DNA from: Polytrichum commune
Taxonomy: Eukaryota > Streptophyta > Polytrichopsida > Polytrichales > Polytrichaceae
Direction: 5' to 3'
Length of the DNA stretch: 64,000 nt
NCBI GenBank assembly: GCA_950295325.1
Contig: OX485805.1
Span: 28,197,501 to 28,261,500, forward strand
The translations under genes and the position numbers were made by a program. Positions 22,701 to 36,152 of the stretch are shown piece after piece. Numbering within the stretch: the first letter of the stretch is position 1; each line of letters begins with the position of its first letter. The notes beneath the pieces were generated by a model. That model did no database searches and was not told the DNA's origin. It saw only the letters and a list, made by a program, of their open reading frames with translations.

Positions 22701-25700
22701 ACCAATTTCGATGCCACTCTTAATCACTCAGATAGTTAGTGTCGTCACGTAGAGTGTAAGCTAGCTGACAGGTTTCACAAAACACGATTTACCTCAATGT
22801 GACCATCCATGGAAGCCAATGCAAAGACACATGAATTTGTGAATGACCAGCGGACATCTGCAATGCTCATGTTGGTGGTTTGGAAGACGAGCAGGGCTCC
22901 TTCCTGCCAAGTGATCCCAATAACATCAATTGTCGATATGAACAAGCTGTAAAGCGCAATGATCAGTATCGAAGGTAGAAATACCATAACCTGTGAAAAT
23001 AAGGTGATTCACATTGAAGATCTGGTCTGACAATCATGAGATGATTTCCCAAGATAGACGAGAAGGATTCATGAAGAGTGCAAGTTGTTTCATATTTTCT
23101 TGCCCTGTACAAAAAATGCTACAATTTTTCAAAGTGGAAAGTTGTCCAACCCCCTTCTCATTCACTAGATTCTCCCTACACCGAACACGGTAATCTGCAT
23201 TTCCATACAGAACACCGCCTAAATCGGTTACCTCATGAGTACATTAACACTCGACTCTCATTGGCTACACTAAGTGTACACGCATTGAAGTTGCTGCCGA
23301 GCCATGATCCATTTTAGAAATGGCACTTCACCATTATGATGGCGGTCTAGTGCACGGCTTGAGGGTGGTTAACGGGTTATGGTATTTCTACCTTACAAAG
23401 TTACCAAAGAAAGAAGAAAAGAAGAAAAATGAAGAAAAAAATGATGGTGGTTGACGATGCGATGATGGTGTGTTGGCCATTACCAAGGAAATTAATTGTA
23501 GCATTCAAGATTGGCTTCATATGCTTACAAGTTTACTTCCCGGAGAGTGTGTCTATGATCCCGAGGTGCGAGGATGTTGAGGCTTGACGTTGTGGGCTTG
23601 AATGTTATGGAATCATATTGGCGTGTGGTATTAAGGTGAGTGCAATTATTGCAGACATTTTGAATATTTCAAGATATGTAGTGGTTTGACAACTAAATAA
23701 AACTCACATAAGCACATTAGAAAATCTACACGAGGAACGTACTCATTTAGCATGTGTTCTTGAAGTCAAGTCGAAAATCTCTTAAATTCTTGAAGTGAAA
23801 TTCATGGATGATCTAGAGTGTTTTACATACATACATACATATCTCATTATATCGGATATGTACATTTCAAACTTGGCTATGTGTATCTATGTGTTTGAAA
23901 TCATTATAGGTCATAATCCACTTTAGGTTTACACACCTTTAGCTTTTAAGGATCGGGGGTGTGTTTTTCCAAGTTACATGACGACTTGTTCAAACAATCA
24001 AAAATATTGAACTAATATGTATTCGATCTATGATGTATATATACATACTTAGCACAATGTACAAAAAAGAGGAAGTGAAATAAATCCATATGTGACAATG
24101 ATACTTAGATCTAGATGGTGTGTATTTGAGTCTAGGTTATTTTTTATGAGCTCAAATCTCCACGTCCTTCATTTAACATACATGCATGCTTTGATTGGAA
24201 TGATGTGCATTATAAATTTACTAATATTAGGTATGGCATTTTGATTGCTTTTAACTAAACTATCAAGTAGTAATCTCAACCCCCTTTATGTGACAATCTA
24301 AAATGGCCCTCTTAGACCTTAAGGGTTAAGAACATAAGGTATGTTGCCCTATTCTAGAGGGCTGCATGTTGAGAATTTTTTGGCTATTTATGTACAATGA
24401 CATTTGGCATGAAAGTTTTTTTCTATGTAGAAGAAATGAACAAAAATCTACCATAATGTTTTTAAAAATAAAATGTCATTTTTGAATTGATTATAATCCT
24501 TTCGACAAAGTGTTCTATAATAGATTTCAAAAGGTCTCATTTCAAACTTGAAAAACTCCTATCATAGAATCAAATTTTGTCTCTTATGGATAAATTTATC
24601 TTTACACACTCATCATGTGTCTTGGAACCCAACACCTAAGGTCAAGGCACCATAGTCGACCATGTCCATTTAACCAGTCACTAGGGTCATGTAATGCCGA
24701 CATGGATGAGATCTATATATTTTAGGCAAACGAAATTAAAGTTTATGTGATGGCGGCTTGTGAATGATTACCCTCATAAGAGTTTTTGACAATTCTCAAG
24801 GCCAAGAATTAACATTTAGATGAGTGGTTAGGGTTTAACCTATAGGTCAACTGTGTGTTATCCTAACTTTACCACTTCAAAATTTGTGACAATTTCCTTA
24901 TTCAAAAAATTTAAATTTAAATTTCATCCTCCTTAGAATATGTTCTCTTTGCAAGAAAAATATTTCCCCACTATTACTCCTCCTAAATAGATGCAAACTC
25001 TCTTATTCTATCGGTTATAGATGTCTCAACCTTGATGAGCTAATCACACACTAACTTCGCTTTAAATACCCTCACCAAGTGTCCTATATCCAATATCCTA
25101 GCCAACCAAACATAGTAAAGGAATTTAGGAAGGAGTTTTCTTGTCCTTGAATCCGTGCTTACCTTTACATATATAGAGAGATTGTATCATTGTGTTGTTT
25201 ATTTTTGGTACTTGTCTCTCCCATGTAAATGCTTATAAATTTTCTTCATGGAGATGGGCTCCACCTACCTCCAACACCTCCACTCCCTTATTATTCCATT
25301 GTATTGGGAACTTTGGGAGCCCTAGGACCCTATTTTGTGAATTTGTTCCCTAGAGCTTGACGAAAGGGCACCCCCTTGGTAATAGGACAACATACCTTAC
25401 CTTTGATTATGCAAAAGTGGTTTAATTGGGTAATTAGGCACAGTGTTGCACCAACCTGATCTTCACTCCAAAGGCGAACGGTCCAATCACTGCTGCAACT
25501 CAAAAACAGGCTTGATATAAATGGAGACCAACGCACCTGCAATGTTAAATTTACGTTATAATGAACATAAGTGACATATGTTCCTTGTAGTGCAACTATG
25601 CATCCACAAGGGGAGGTTGGGCAATTTAGAAGAACAAGTGTTGAAGTGGACAAATCATGGTGATTGGCTGGCCTCTATTAACCAAGTTTTGCCCATTCTA

Positions 25701-28700
25701 CCACATATTTTCCTAGGTGGTAAATTGCCCAAACTTCCTTGTGGGCCACAAAGCCTCATGACACACATGGGCTTCCATTTTGGGTCTCTTATCCTCAATG
25801 TGTTGCCAAATCTTCTCTTAACCATATAGAAGTTCATTACATACTCACATTTTGGATGGATAAAAACCAGTGATGGCATAAAACTATCACCCACATCTTG
25901 CACTAAAGCCCTTGATTATGATTATGGCAGATAGCAAACATGAACATAGCAAAAAGTTCTTGATGTCTCACAAACCTACTAGGTGCAAGCATGGTAAAGT
26001 GGATAGCTCTTGATCCTTGCACAAGTTTAAGTTTAAGTGATTCAAAACAATTTACTAACTTTGAATTTTGTGAGAAAAAAAAATCATAAACATATTAAAA
26101 ACACATTGATTTACAAAGCCAAGCAATTTATGTTGACAAAAAAAATCTCAAAAAAGGTTTGCATCTTTTAGAAGATGGTGCAAGTGGGTGTGCAAGTAGT
26201 GAAATTGAACAAGTAGTTGTTCCAATTTTGTTTTAAATATGATAGAATTACATTGAATTGATGATTTCCTACAAAAATATTTGATGATGACTTCAAGTAT
26301 GATGTATAATGAATTCAAGGAATATGGAAACATAAATCAAAGTTCAAAATAGTTAAGGTCATGAAATTTACAGCTTAAACCAAATCTAGCCATTTGCTTT
26401 TGAGCATAACTTTTAATGATAAGTTTCAAGGATCTAATCATGGTATTCTACATTTGTGTGCGGTATGTCAAAACAAAGGCATGCTAATAATAGAGGTCAC
26501 AATGAAAAGACATTCAATTTAAACAACATTGTGCTACAACTTTTAGACGTTTTACCAAAAAAACTATGGTTTAAAAATACCGTAGCACTTTTTTGTTCCA
26601 CTTTACCATGCTTGCACCCTAATATATATATACACTAGGAGGAATCCCATCCGTTTCAGCTTGATTCATCCTATGTGGCAACGCTTTTTGTTGCCAAAAC
26701 CACTGTATGGTAGCTTGAGTGGTGCGTTGCATTGAACAAGTTGCTTGCAACCACATAACAACTACTCAACCATGCTTTTGATAGCTGGTTGAAATGAACA
26801 TGCAGTCTCCTAGGGATGCGAAAAGTGTTTTAAAGAATTTATTTCGCGTTTCAATCATTCCATAATATTACTCAACCTTCATAGCATGCTCCATGTGACC
26901 AGTAATACTGGGCTAATTGTGCCCCTATAATTCTTGGCGGATTTCCCATGGACATGAACCTGAACACCTGCATTTTGAGCTTTGACCCCTGTGCCTAACT
27001 TGGGCTGTAAGACAATTTATCATAGAAAGAGAACAAGCATTGCAGGCTGAATAATGTTAATGTCCAGAAGAAGGAAGTGCGAGAGACGAACCTGATAAAC
27101 TGGACCATTGTGGCCCAAGTATGTCATCATGTACTGCTCACTATAAGATCGGTCGCATTTGTAGATGGGCCCTTCCTCTGAACCCACAAGGTAAATCCTA
27201 TTGTCCCCTCCACCCAATCATCCACCACATGTTCAGAGGAGATTTTTGGTGATTTTTAGGAATTCTCAGTTAAGGTGGCTTTACACATGAAAGGTGAGGT
27301 TTTGTTGGAATGGCAAAGTTTCTGTAAGCTTCATAAAATAATCACCCCGGGTCTTTGGGAGAGAATTCAAAACAGAGTCCTGCTGAGCGCCTGGATATGA
27401 AAGGTTGCGGTTGTGCACTTTTGCTCTGAGTGGGGACCTTCTTCAACTTCATCAGGTTCATGAATTCCAAGTCCTTCCATTTCCCACAAGTACGCACATA
27501 GTCATAAATTGAGAAAGTACCAAAGTACCATCAATACAAATGAACAATTCATAACCCACTACATACATGGGTGACTCTGCCAAAGGACTTCCTGAGAACA
27601 CCCATTGCTCCTAGAGATCACAATGGTGAGTTTTTAAATGTGAGTACAGAAACAGGAGTTTGTTATGTTTGACGTACATGCACATGTATCTATGACAAGC
27701 GTGTCTGTTGATTCATTCATTCACATTGTGATGGTATATATGCAGTTTGTAAATTACAAAAATAGTCTTCGGTGTTTGTTGGTAATACTTGGTTCACATT
27801 GTATAATCTACTATACATATTGGAACTCTAGAACAGAGAGGACGCATGAGCTTTGACACAGTCGATGTTCTAAAGTTCCAAATCGATTGGCTATTGGTGA
27901 CAACGTGTTGAGCAGACAGTGAAGGAAAGCCAAGGACATCAGTTCGTAAGCACAAGTATGACAAGCCAAGATTGCACCTGCTCAAACTAAGTTATTGCAC
28001 ATTTGAAAAGGATGAACAGTGAGGGCACATGGGTGGTGACAAAGTTGTCGTTCCAAAATGGACAGCCATCAATGGCGACATGTTGAGCAGATGGTGCCGG
28101 GATGGCCTGAGACAGCAATTCATATGCGCAAGGGCAACGGGCAAGGTTGGGATGGGCCCAAACTAGTATAATATATGTTGGTTCTTAGCAAGGAGGACCA
28201 GGGCTAGCTCAAACAATTCTCACCTTCTTGATGGACCATTGAGAAACACGGCCGTCAGTGGAGATAGAGACCAGGGACTCCCCATGCTCATGAGAATGGT
28301 CCACCCATTGCACCTTCCAAACAGGGTCACTGTGTTTCCCAGTGGCAACAGTACTCTTTACTATTGGCGTCACATCCTTTGGGTTTCGTACATCATAAAT
28401 GGCCAAATTGCCAGAGTAGAATCCAACTGCACTGTAATTGTTGTTCTCTTATCAATGCTCAACAACTTGATAAGGACTAAGTTAGAACTCCCCACAACAC
28501 CATTACACCTTCCTCTTCAATTTGTGGACCTTGTGTGCATAGCATAATTTGCCCATAATCGTATAAGGGAGCTGGAGTATGCACTTATACTCTAATGGGT
28601 TGGTAAGTCCATTTTTATCATTCACTAAGTTATTGTTTGGTGATCAAGGGTTTTTCCTCTTTTTTCTTGATTTTCAATAGGAGCAAGAGTGCCGTGGAAT

Positions 28701-31700
28701 TCAAAGATTAGTGGAGGTTGCAAGAAGCACGTATTTCCAATCAAGCAAGCAAGGAGGAAAAGAAATGCACCAGCAAGGAGGCTAGGACTTGATGTTGCGA
28801 AGTCCAAAGAAGTGACACCCGCTTGTGTAGGAATCACGGAGTGTGGGTAACATGGATTTTTCGGGGACCAGAATGCAATCATGCCATCTCGTTGGTTTGC
28901 GAACTCAAATTCACCATAGCCTACTGCAATCAAATTTTTGTTCACCTGCCTCAGAAGATGAAGATTCCTGCTTCCATCAGTCTTCAACAAGGTCTGATTA
29001 TGAAGAATTCACTGCGCTGATTATGGTAAATAATGTGAGCAGATGTATAGTGTGACTTACCCTGGTCGAGACTCAACCCTATAGTGTGGCCCACATTATA
29101 CACCATTACACAAGAAAACAACGTTCAACTCTAGTTACACTTGTCATTCCCTGTGACATGCCCACCTCCTTCCCCTAGGTTGGAAGTCTATCAATGCATA
29201 GTGTTTTCAATCCAATAGAAAAACTGCAATCTAAAACATGGTCTATGATATTGAAGAATGTTACTCAAAGTAAATGTTTTAAACCAAAAGTGAGTTCTTT
29301 TTTCTATCCAATTCACCTACTCTACCAAAATCTGGTTCTGCCAACTATGACATCTTCTCACACAAAGCAACACCATTGAGTGGAAAATTTGAAAATGGTT
29401 AGAAATAATAAAGATTCAGTTGCTTTACCTTGTTCCATGCCATACAACTTATGTTTCGGCCTGCCGTAATCTCACATTCAAAGTCCCACAGCAAGTGCAC
29501 AGACCCAGTTGATGGTTCCGTATCAGGCAAAATGACTTTCGGAACCACTTCTTCTTTCTCCTCAAACTCGGCCATTGGATCTATTGGCCCTGCTGGTGGG
29601 GGAGGGGCTGGTACCTTTGGTATGGGATTTCCATTCTTGTCCAGTTCGGGGGGAGGTTCAGGCTCTGGTATAATCTCCCTTGCCCTGAAGTCCATGTATT
29701 CCAACAGCTGTATCCAAATAATCATGGCGTGGGTTGCATTTAGTTGGAATCGGCTAAAATGCAGAACAACATAAGAACAACATAAAAATTTAGAGTGCCT
29801 ATCCCTCAAACAACTTAATGTCAAAAAGTTGGGTTCTTGGGTCCTCTTTGCAAATCAATACAAATGACGACACACTTGTACTGGTCTTCCAGTTTTCATT
29901 CCAGTGTGTATATGCACAAAGGACCACTGATGCAGCTTGTAGCTTCACAAGAAAATGAACGATTGACAGATCCACAAAAATAAAGATTAATCAAGAATTG
30001 AATACGTCATAAGGTTAAGTCACGAGCATTAGACTTATCCATTAACTCAATAGGACATTCCAGTGGGCGTTGGTTGTTTTGCATACAACATCTACCATGT
30101 TTGGTAAGTGTTGTTGCATGCTTGGAGGTAGTGTGGAGGTTTGAACAAAGAACATTCTATATTGGTTCATTAAGGGTCAAACTCATTTTGGCATGCCAAG
30201 AGGTGCTAAATGAGTTTGGCCCTCAATGAACCAAAATAGGTTGATCTTCATTAAAAACCAAATACAAAACCAAATACAAAACCAAATAATGTTTTGGAGC
30301 ATGTACCACAAGTGGAAATAAAATAATGCTTTTCTATGCAAAGCAACAGATGCAAAATAATAAAGGGCGACTCCTAACGTAAAAAACTCATCGAATTAAT
30401 TGGTATCTCTATTGATTGACAAAGAATAAAGCATCTAACATTTGCATAGATCATAACTTGGGGATGTGTAGTGGTCAGGCCTAGTGGTTTTGCTAACATG
30501 CCTAATCCTCATTGGAAACAATGAAGCATCTTTATTGCCCGTAATTGATGATCATGCCATGCCTGACCACTACGTCCAGTATGTGCATATGTCATCATAG
30601 GATTGTTTGTAGTCAGCACCCAATACCTATCCTACCGATATTGTGGCTCAGTAGGTTGGGCACCTAATGTATGCATGCCTTTTATGGTCACTCTTTTTAA
30701 TCGGATAGTCATAGTTGAGTGGTGTGTGTTGAAGTGTAGATCTAAGAACCGACATCATAAAGACATGGGTTTGAAAAAGTTTGGATTTCGTGCTCAAAAT
30801 TTGTGAAACATTCTAGGCTCAATAGTCAACATAATTTAGGGGGACCTATATGACCATTTAAGGGCCATTTAATGAGCTCAAGAATTTACACTATGAAGAT
30901 GAATAAGATATTCATATGAGCTCCAAAATTTGTGAGGCAAATGGCTACAGACATGGTTTGGATTTGCATGATTCAAATCATAGAAGAACTGGTGCAAAGC
31001 TAAAAGTATCCATTTAAGGACATGCTTACCTTACTACAACTCGTGGCAAGGCTCCTTCCAACCATTACCTAGTTCATAACGAGAGAGCTTCTGTCTTGAA
31101 TCTCCACTGTGGAAAGACAACATGTGCACCATGAGGAAGAAGGGTGGAAGAATTCATCACCACATCATGGTATGTATTGAGCACACAAGCTCTTTCGACT
31201 GCTTCCAAAGCCTTGAAGAGCTTGGGGATTTTGCTGATGTCCACGTCGGGTGCAACACGTAGTTGGGAATCCACTTGGCTGTCCATTGCACTAAGTCCCG
31301 TGGCCACAGAAGACGGGCTCATTGTTCTCATCATATCATCCACCTGCCCTTCTGTTCCTCCACTTGTCGACGGGCGCCGGGAGGCTACACTGGTGCGTCT
31401 CGATTTTTTACCGAAACCGGATTGCCTTCGCGAATTTAAACCCCCACTTGTCGAGGCCCTCTTGGAGTTCCATCCACCTGCCGTAGACTGTCGCCGTGAT
31501 TCCTGCATTGCTCAAGCCCTAACTCCAATACAGTTACTTACATTCATCAATGTCACCATATCATTCTTAACCCTCAAAAGGGCTAAGGGGTTCAATGTAC
31601 AGCCATACACACAATTTATATGAGCATCACCCAGTGTAATAATCATATTTTAACTTTTAGAATTTAGAATTTATTTTATTCATTGTCGCATGTCAAGGAG

Positions 31701-34700
31701 AAAATTAAAATACACTCACATGTGTATTTGATGATAAAATACTAAGTATGTATTTGCATCCAACGGCACCCATGCTATATACTTTAACCCAAATCCTCAA
31801 TAGCATTGATGTACTCAACCAATTTGAAAAGTGCACTAGAAGAACAAATTAGTTTAGATTAGGTCACTTTTGACACATTTGGCTGAAATTGAAAGTACGT
31901 AGCTCAAAGACGCATTTTTGTGCATGGAGAGGCCCAGATTGGGCCTCTCAGATGCTTAGAGGTTAAGCGTGTGTTAGGAAATTCTCATTCTATTCTAGCT
32001 TTAAGAATAAATCCAATAACATTTGTAATATGCGGACTAAAACAATTTTTTGATCATCTTGGAGGAGTATCTGTACCGGAGGACTTGTCGGTGGAGTAAC
32101 ATTGGGACCATCCAGAGCTGTGAAAATTTCTGGCAACAGCACAACCGTGGTTGTAGGATTTGTGGTTTTATTATCCTTGCTCCCGTATGGCACCACCTTC
32201 CAAGGTTGGTATGGATCCGGCTTTGCCTTCCCCTCAACGGTGTCCACAATATCCCATGAGTTTGCCTGCCCACAACCATTGCATTCAAGCACTTAAGTGA
32301 TTTGAAAGGGGGTGTTGTCTCTCATATTTGAGATTTTATATCAAACCTTGCTAGAGGTTCATACCATTGTCGGACTGGTATCACCCTTTTCTTTAAGCCA
32401 CATGGATTTATAGAACAAGGATTTTACCTCTCTTTTTTAATACCAGTAGGTCATGGGTATTTGCGACTATATTGTTTTTGATACAAATCAGGTCTATATA
32501 CGATCCAAAAACATCTATACCTAGGTATAGTTACCCTAGTATCAATATGTATTGATATTGTATTGAGATCGTAACCCAATTAAAGACTCAGGGATACAAA
32601 GATTCACTGATCAAGTATCAATATACAACTAATATTACAAGTTTGATGCCAGTCAGGTGGGTTCTTTGATACCATTATTAATATAGTGTATTGATACCAT
32701 GCATGCACCTATAAACCGATCAAACATTGGTCCATAACAATTTCATAATCACAAGTCCAACTATAAAACCATGTCGTTGAGACCTAGTTACCAGGGTAAT
32801 TATAATTAGAACTTCAAGTTTCAGAGACCTTTTAAGCCAAAAAGAACTTGAACTGTTGACACGTGCATACTCTAATACTGCTCAAAGTGGTGGACATTAT
32901 GGAAGGCGTGTTGTCTTAGGACAAGAACACAAACACAACATGAGAAAATGAGTATTGAATTCCAAGGCTCACTTGGACAGCATCTGATTGAGTAGACAAG
33001 GCTGATGCTTGAGCTTCCTTGTTTTTTTGAAGGCTGTAGAGGGTTTGACTCACATTTGCCTGGTAGTTATCACTGCCTAGTTTAACCTGCACAACTTTCA
33101 ATGACCAACGTTGGCAAATATCAATGATCATATCTTTTTTGAATATGCTAGAGCTGCAAGATAAATTTGAGAGGACATAAACATTACTATATGAAGGAAG
33201 GGATTTTACTTGCCTGATCCCCAGAAAGTTGGGTGAACATGATACATAGATCAATCCTTGGTCTATTTGTTTCCTTTTTCTCCAAATTTTCATTCTCAAT
33301 CTAATTATTCTATGCACCAGAATCATACCCTAAGGAGCTCTTCATAGCGTGCATTTCTCTCAAGAACTTGGTTGACATTTTCAAAGGCGGCATTCAGATT
33401 GTATCCACGCAAGCTCAACATAATTTGATGGGGACTATCAGTGATTGTAACCGAGATGAGCTTCTCCAATTCCTGCAGACGCAATCATTCAGCCATCAGA
33501 ATTAAAAATTAAAAAAATTAAAAAGAAGAAGAAGAAGAAGACAATGTAATACCTTTACTCCATATACATGAACATGAGCATAATAGTACATGAGATTCAT
33601 GCCATTGATACAATATTTGGTGATTACTGTCATTAAAGCACCTGCTGTGAAGAACACAGTGGCGTAATATGGTTCATCCTTCTAAAGGATATTCTATCTT
33701 TTTAGATGTTCACAATGGTGTTGGATAGCGCTGTTGAGTTGAGCACACGGAACCCCTTTGTTAATCTAATATTATTCACATTGGATATGATGGTCTGTTG
33801 GTACTTTTGATAGATGCCAATACAAAATACCTTCTCAGCTGTTGGTGTCACAATCGGAGCTGGAACCATGACTACTTTGCGTTTTTGAGCACGCGGAGTT
33901 TCGAGCATCATAGAGCCTCGAAAGCTTCTGGACCTTCGGGATTCTTGACCATCCGAAAGGTCTTGAAGTTCTATGTCCGTACCCAAGTCCACTGTCTCAG
34001 GTGTCAGACTTCCCGCTGTGCTAGTCACTGAGAATCCTGTCCGGCTGCAACAATTTTACAACTTATATAAAAAGATTTTATCATACTGATAAGCTGGGTT
34101 GATTATCATATTCTTGGCCATTTAGAAGCTTGAACATGGAATTTTTAAACTTTACTAAACTGATTGTGCTAAAATGTGTGGGCAGATGTATAGTATGACT
34201 TACCCTACACAACCCTATAGTATGGATCACAATATACACCATCACGCATGAAAACAAATTGCAACTTACAAAACATCATGTTCCCATGATATGCCCACCT
34301 TCCCCTAGGTTGGTAGTCTTCCAAATGCACTCTTTTTTATCCATTAGAAATGATTGTAACCTACAACATGGGCCTCTGGTGTTTAATACTGTGGATTGGT
34401 GAATAGTGTGCACCCACGCAATTGTCCCCAATGTTATTATTGTGGAAGTAAGCTAAAATATGTGGCACACAGTATTTACCATAAGCAGTGTATTTAGAAA
34501 GCGGCTTAACAAGAGTTGACCCTCAAGATGCTACAACACCAATCCTTAAGACACTAAGGGCTGATATACCTATGGTAAAGCATTCAGAGAGACAGAATCA
34601 GAAGGGAAAAAGAGGTCATCCCACCTATAAATTGGAGCAGAGTGTTCAACATCTGTAAATTGCGACTGCCCACTGACACTCATGAGCTTCTCATGCAAGA

Positions 34701-36152
34701 CTGTTGGCTTCAAGGTTGTCAATGGCTTTGGAGTCACGTCTTTCCCGTTCTCATTAAACACCTGAGAGATTTTCAAGATGTGTCCCCATGTGACCAACAT
34801 TTATACATCACAATGTTGGAATTCTACGTCGAAACCATGCCTTGTGTAATTATAATTTCACATGCTGATGAAAGTTTCAATCTTCAGTTCCACATACTCA
34901 AGATGCTTTTCACCCCAGTTTTCACCCTTTCAAAAAAACATAAAAAGATTCCAGAAGAGTTTTCTTAACACAGATACCATGGTGGTGCCAAACTACTGTC
35001 TTTGGAGGGCTTTGACCAAATGACAGTCAATCCAGAAAGGCCCATACTCACCATGCACTACTTTGTTCAGAATTTGACCAATCATATACAAAGCATGGTG
35101 GATGCAGTACAAAAAACTACACTCACTTGAATGGGTTCGTCCTGGCCCTTCTTTTTCCTCCCACGCATGGGTCTCCCTGATCGATTGCTAGCCCTGCACA
35201 AAAGCTCTCATCAACAACAAAGATTTTCTCATCAAACCCTAAGTCCACAAAACTGCAGATTTGTCCGGATACTCTAAAAATGATTCCATTTGCACCAGGA
35301 GCCTTACACATATTACTCAAGAACCTTATGGCACATTTGATGTCATCCTCTTACTTTTCTGTATGGAATTTGTTTGAAAACTGGAATCAGAATTGTGATA
35401 TGCGGTCCAATCATTCTTACTTACTTTAGCCTCAAATGAAATTATTCTTTGCATATCCGGATAACGTAAGAACGATTCCATTTGAGCTGAAAGTCTAAAA
35501 AAGACTACACAATAATGTTTAGGTTATGGTACATTTGACTCTGCCACTTCCTTTTTCTTTTCTAAGGAAGTTGTTCAGAAAGAGAGAACCTAAGAATGAT
35601 TCCATTTGGACCGGGAGATCACAACACACACTAACTCAAGAATGGCACATTTGACTCTGTTATCCTCTCATTCTTTTGTGTACAAGTTGTTCGAAAACTC
35701 GAATAAGAATCGTAATGTGCGGTCGATTCGTTCTTTCCTACTTACTTTGACGAGTAGGAGATTTGTGAGCTTCCCGATTGACGTCGGGAGGATGGATAAG
35801 TGGAAGTCTTCGATCCGGGCGCCCCCGTTTGCATCGCAGCCGCATCCGCTCGTGCCTTTGCCAAGTTGAATTGGTTGCGATTGTTCTCGCGCTGCCCTAA
35901 CGGCAAGACGGGCAATCCCGTTACGCCTTGTTGTGACTTGCTGGGAGAGTTCGGCCGCTTGGGGGACCCGGAGGCCGCGTTCTCGCCCTTCTTCGCGTCC
36001 ATTATCAGTGAGTTCGGTTTGGATTTCCCAGCCGATGATGCTCGTTTGGGAGACCCTTTATCCAATTTCTTATCAGACTGTTTCGCAGACCCGGGCCGCT
36101 CTGGCGATCCTTTCTTGGACCCTGCTTCCTTTCCTTACTTTCCCTCCGCCAT
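19790..36152 (-). CDS. IC138: Axonemal inner-arm I1/f dynein intermediate chain (IC138/WDR78/DNAI4 family), 17 exons; start region disrupted
   Basis: This WD-repeat subunit belongs to the two-headed inner-arm dynein of motile flagella, so in a plant it acts in sperm. Exons (minus): 36152 or 36002-35746, 35193-35127, 34761-34625, 34044-33831, 33472-33329, 33086-32973, 32265-32077, 31502-31161, 29707-29429, 28945-28771, 28426-28224, 27473-27346, 27197-27092, 25536-25456, 22903-22793, 21991-21848, 19882-19790. All phases agree. From Met 36002 this gives 927 aa. The basic Ser/Pro N terminus has GSPKR repeats, followed by VFNENGKDVTP (109-119). NTYHDV (about 483-488) leads to a Pro-rich insert and MAWNK. 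WD units include VGYGEFEF, SISTDGRVSQW, LVGSEEGPIYKC, SCSSDWTVRLW (798-808) and LWDMQNSV (850-857). The tail is acidic. These motifs fit WDR78/IC138 better than DNAI1 or DNAI2. The natural ATG at 36152 is followed by TAA at codon 6. Ends of exons 7 and 8 are the least certain. Confidence 0.88.
19960..20245. repeat. Intronic repeat, pair with 30590-30965
   Basis: Shared words include AAAGACATG.GTT, GTGCTCAAAATTTGT, TCATATGAGCTCCAA and AAATGGCTA.GGACA. The copy holds a run of about 17 G (from 20116). Both copies lie in dynein introns or flank and point to the same old element. Coding potential was not seen. Confidence 0.5.
20560..21060. repeat. Family H repeat in the last dynein intron
   Basis: Similar to 60840-61190 (shared CACTTCCAACTCCAC, TTTCAA.T.TCAAAATTGGA, AAGTG.TCACATAGG). 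Its 5' part, with ATTGATACCATGCAT.CACC, recurs near 32640-32740 in another dynein intron. A short piece also occurs just downstream of exon 16 (about 21730-21790). Confidence 0.5.
21074..21452 (-). mobile_element. Family B MITE in the last dynein intron
   Basis: Ends CTACACTAAATATGATATT and ATAACATATTCAGTGTAGT are imperfect inverted repeats. Internal sequence (AGTGTTGGTGACACTATAG, CAATTACTATTGAGCAAGACAA) is the reverse of the copies near 18200 and 61260. About 379 bp, non-coding. Confidence 0.65.
22091..22205. repeat. Hairpin-forming inverted repeat in dynein intron 15
   Basis: GTGTCACATGACACCTCTCT pairs with AGAGAGGGTGTCACATGACAC across a loop holding three CTTGTAT units. Each arm core TGTCACATGACA is itself nearly palindromic. 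GATACAAGATAG appears at both outer edges. Confidence 0.6.
27840..28165. repeat. Pair of related direct units in dynein intron 11
   Basis: Two adjacent segments (about 27860-27990 and 28030-28165) share the order GTTC.AAA, GACAACGTGTTGAGCAGA or GACATGTTGAGCAGA, and CAGCAATTCATATGCGCAAG or CATCAGTTCGTAAGCACAAG. They are a diverged local duplication with no coding sequence recognised. Confidence 0.45.
29030..29235. repeat. Intronic repeat, pair with 34180-34375
   Basis: Shares GCAGATGTATAGT.TGACTTACCCT, CAACCCTATAGT.TGG and CCCCTAGGTTGG.AGTCT with the second copy, in the same orientation, in different introns of the dynein gene. Confidence 0.6.
34180..34375. repeat. Intronic repeat, second copy of the 29030 unit
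   Basis: Lies in the intron between dynein exons 3 and 4. About 75-80% similar by eye to 29030-29235. Confidence 0.6.

Noticed and set aside
31144..31623. 159-codon plus-strand frame
   Set aside because: It is the antisense of dynein exon 8 and its flank; the minus-strand exon has family motifs and splice sites.
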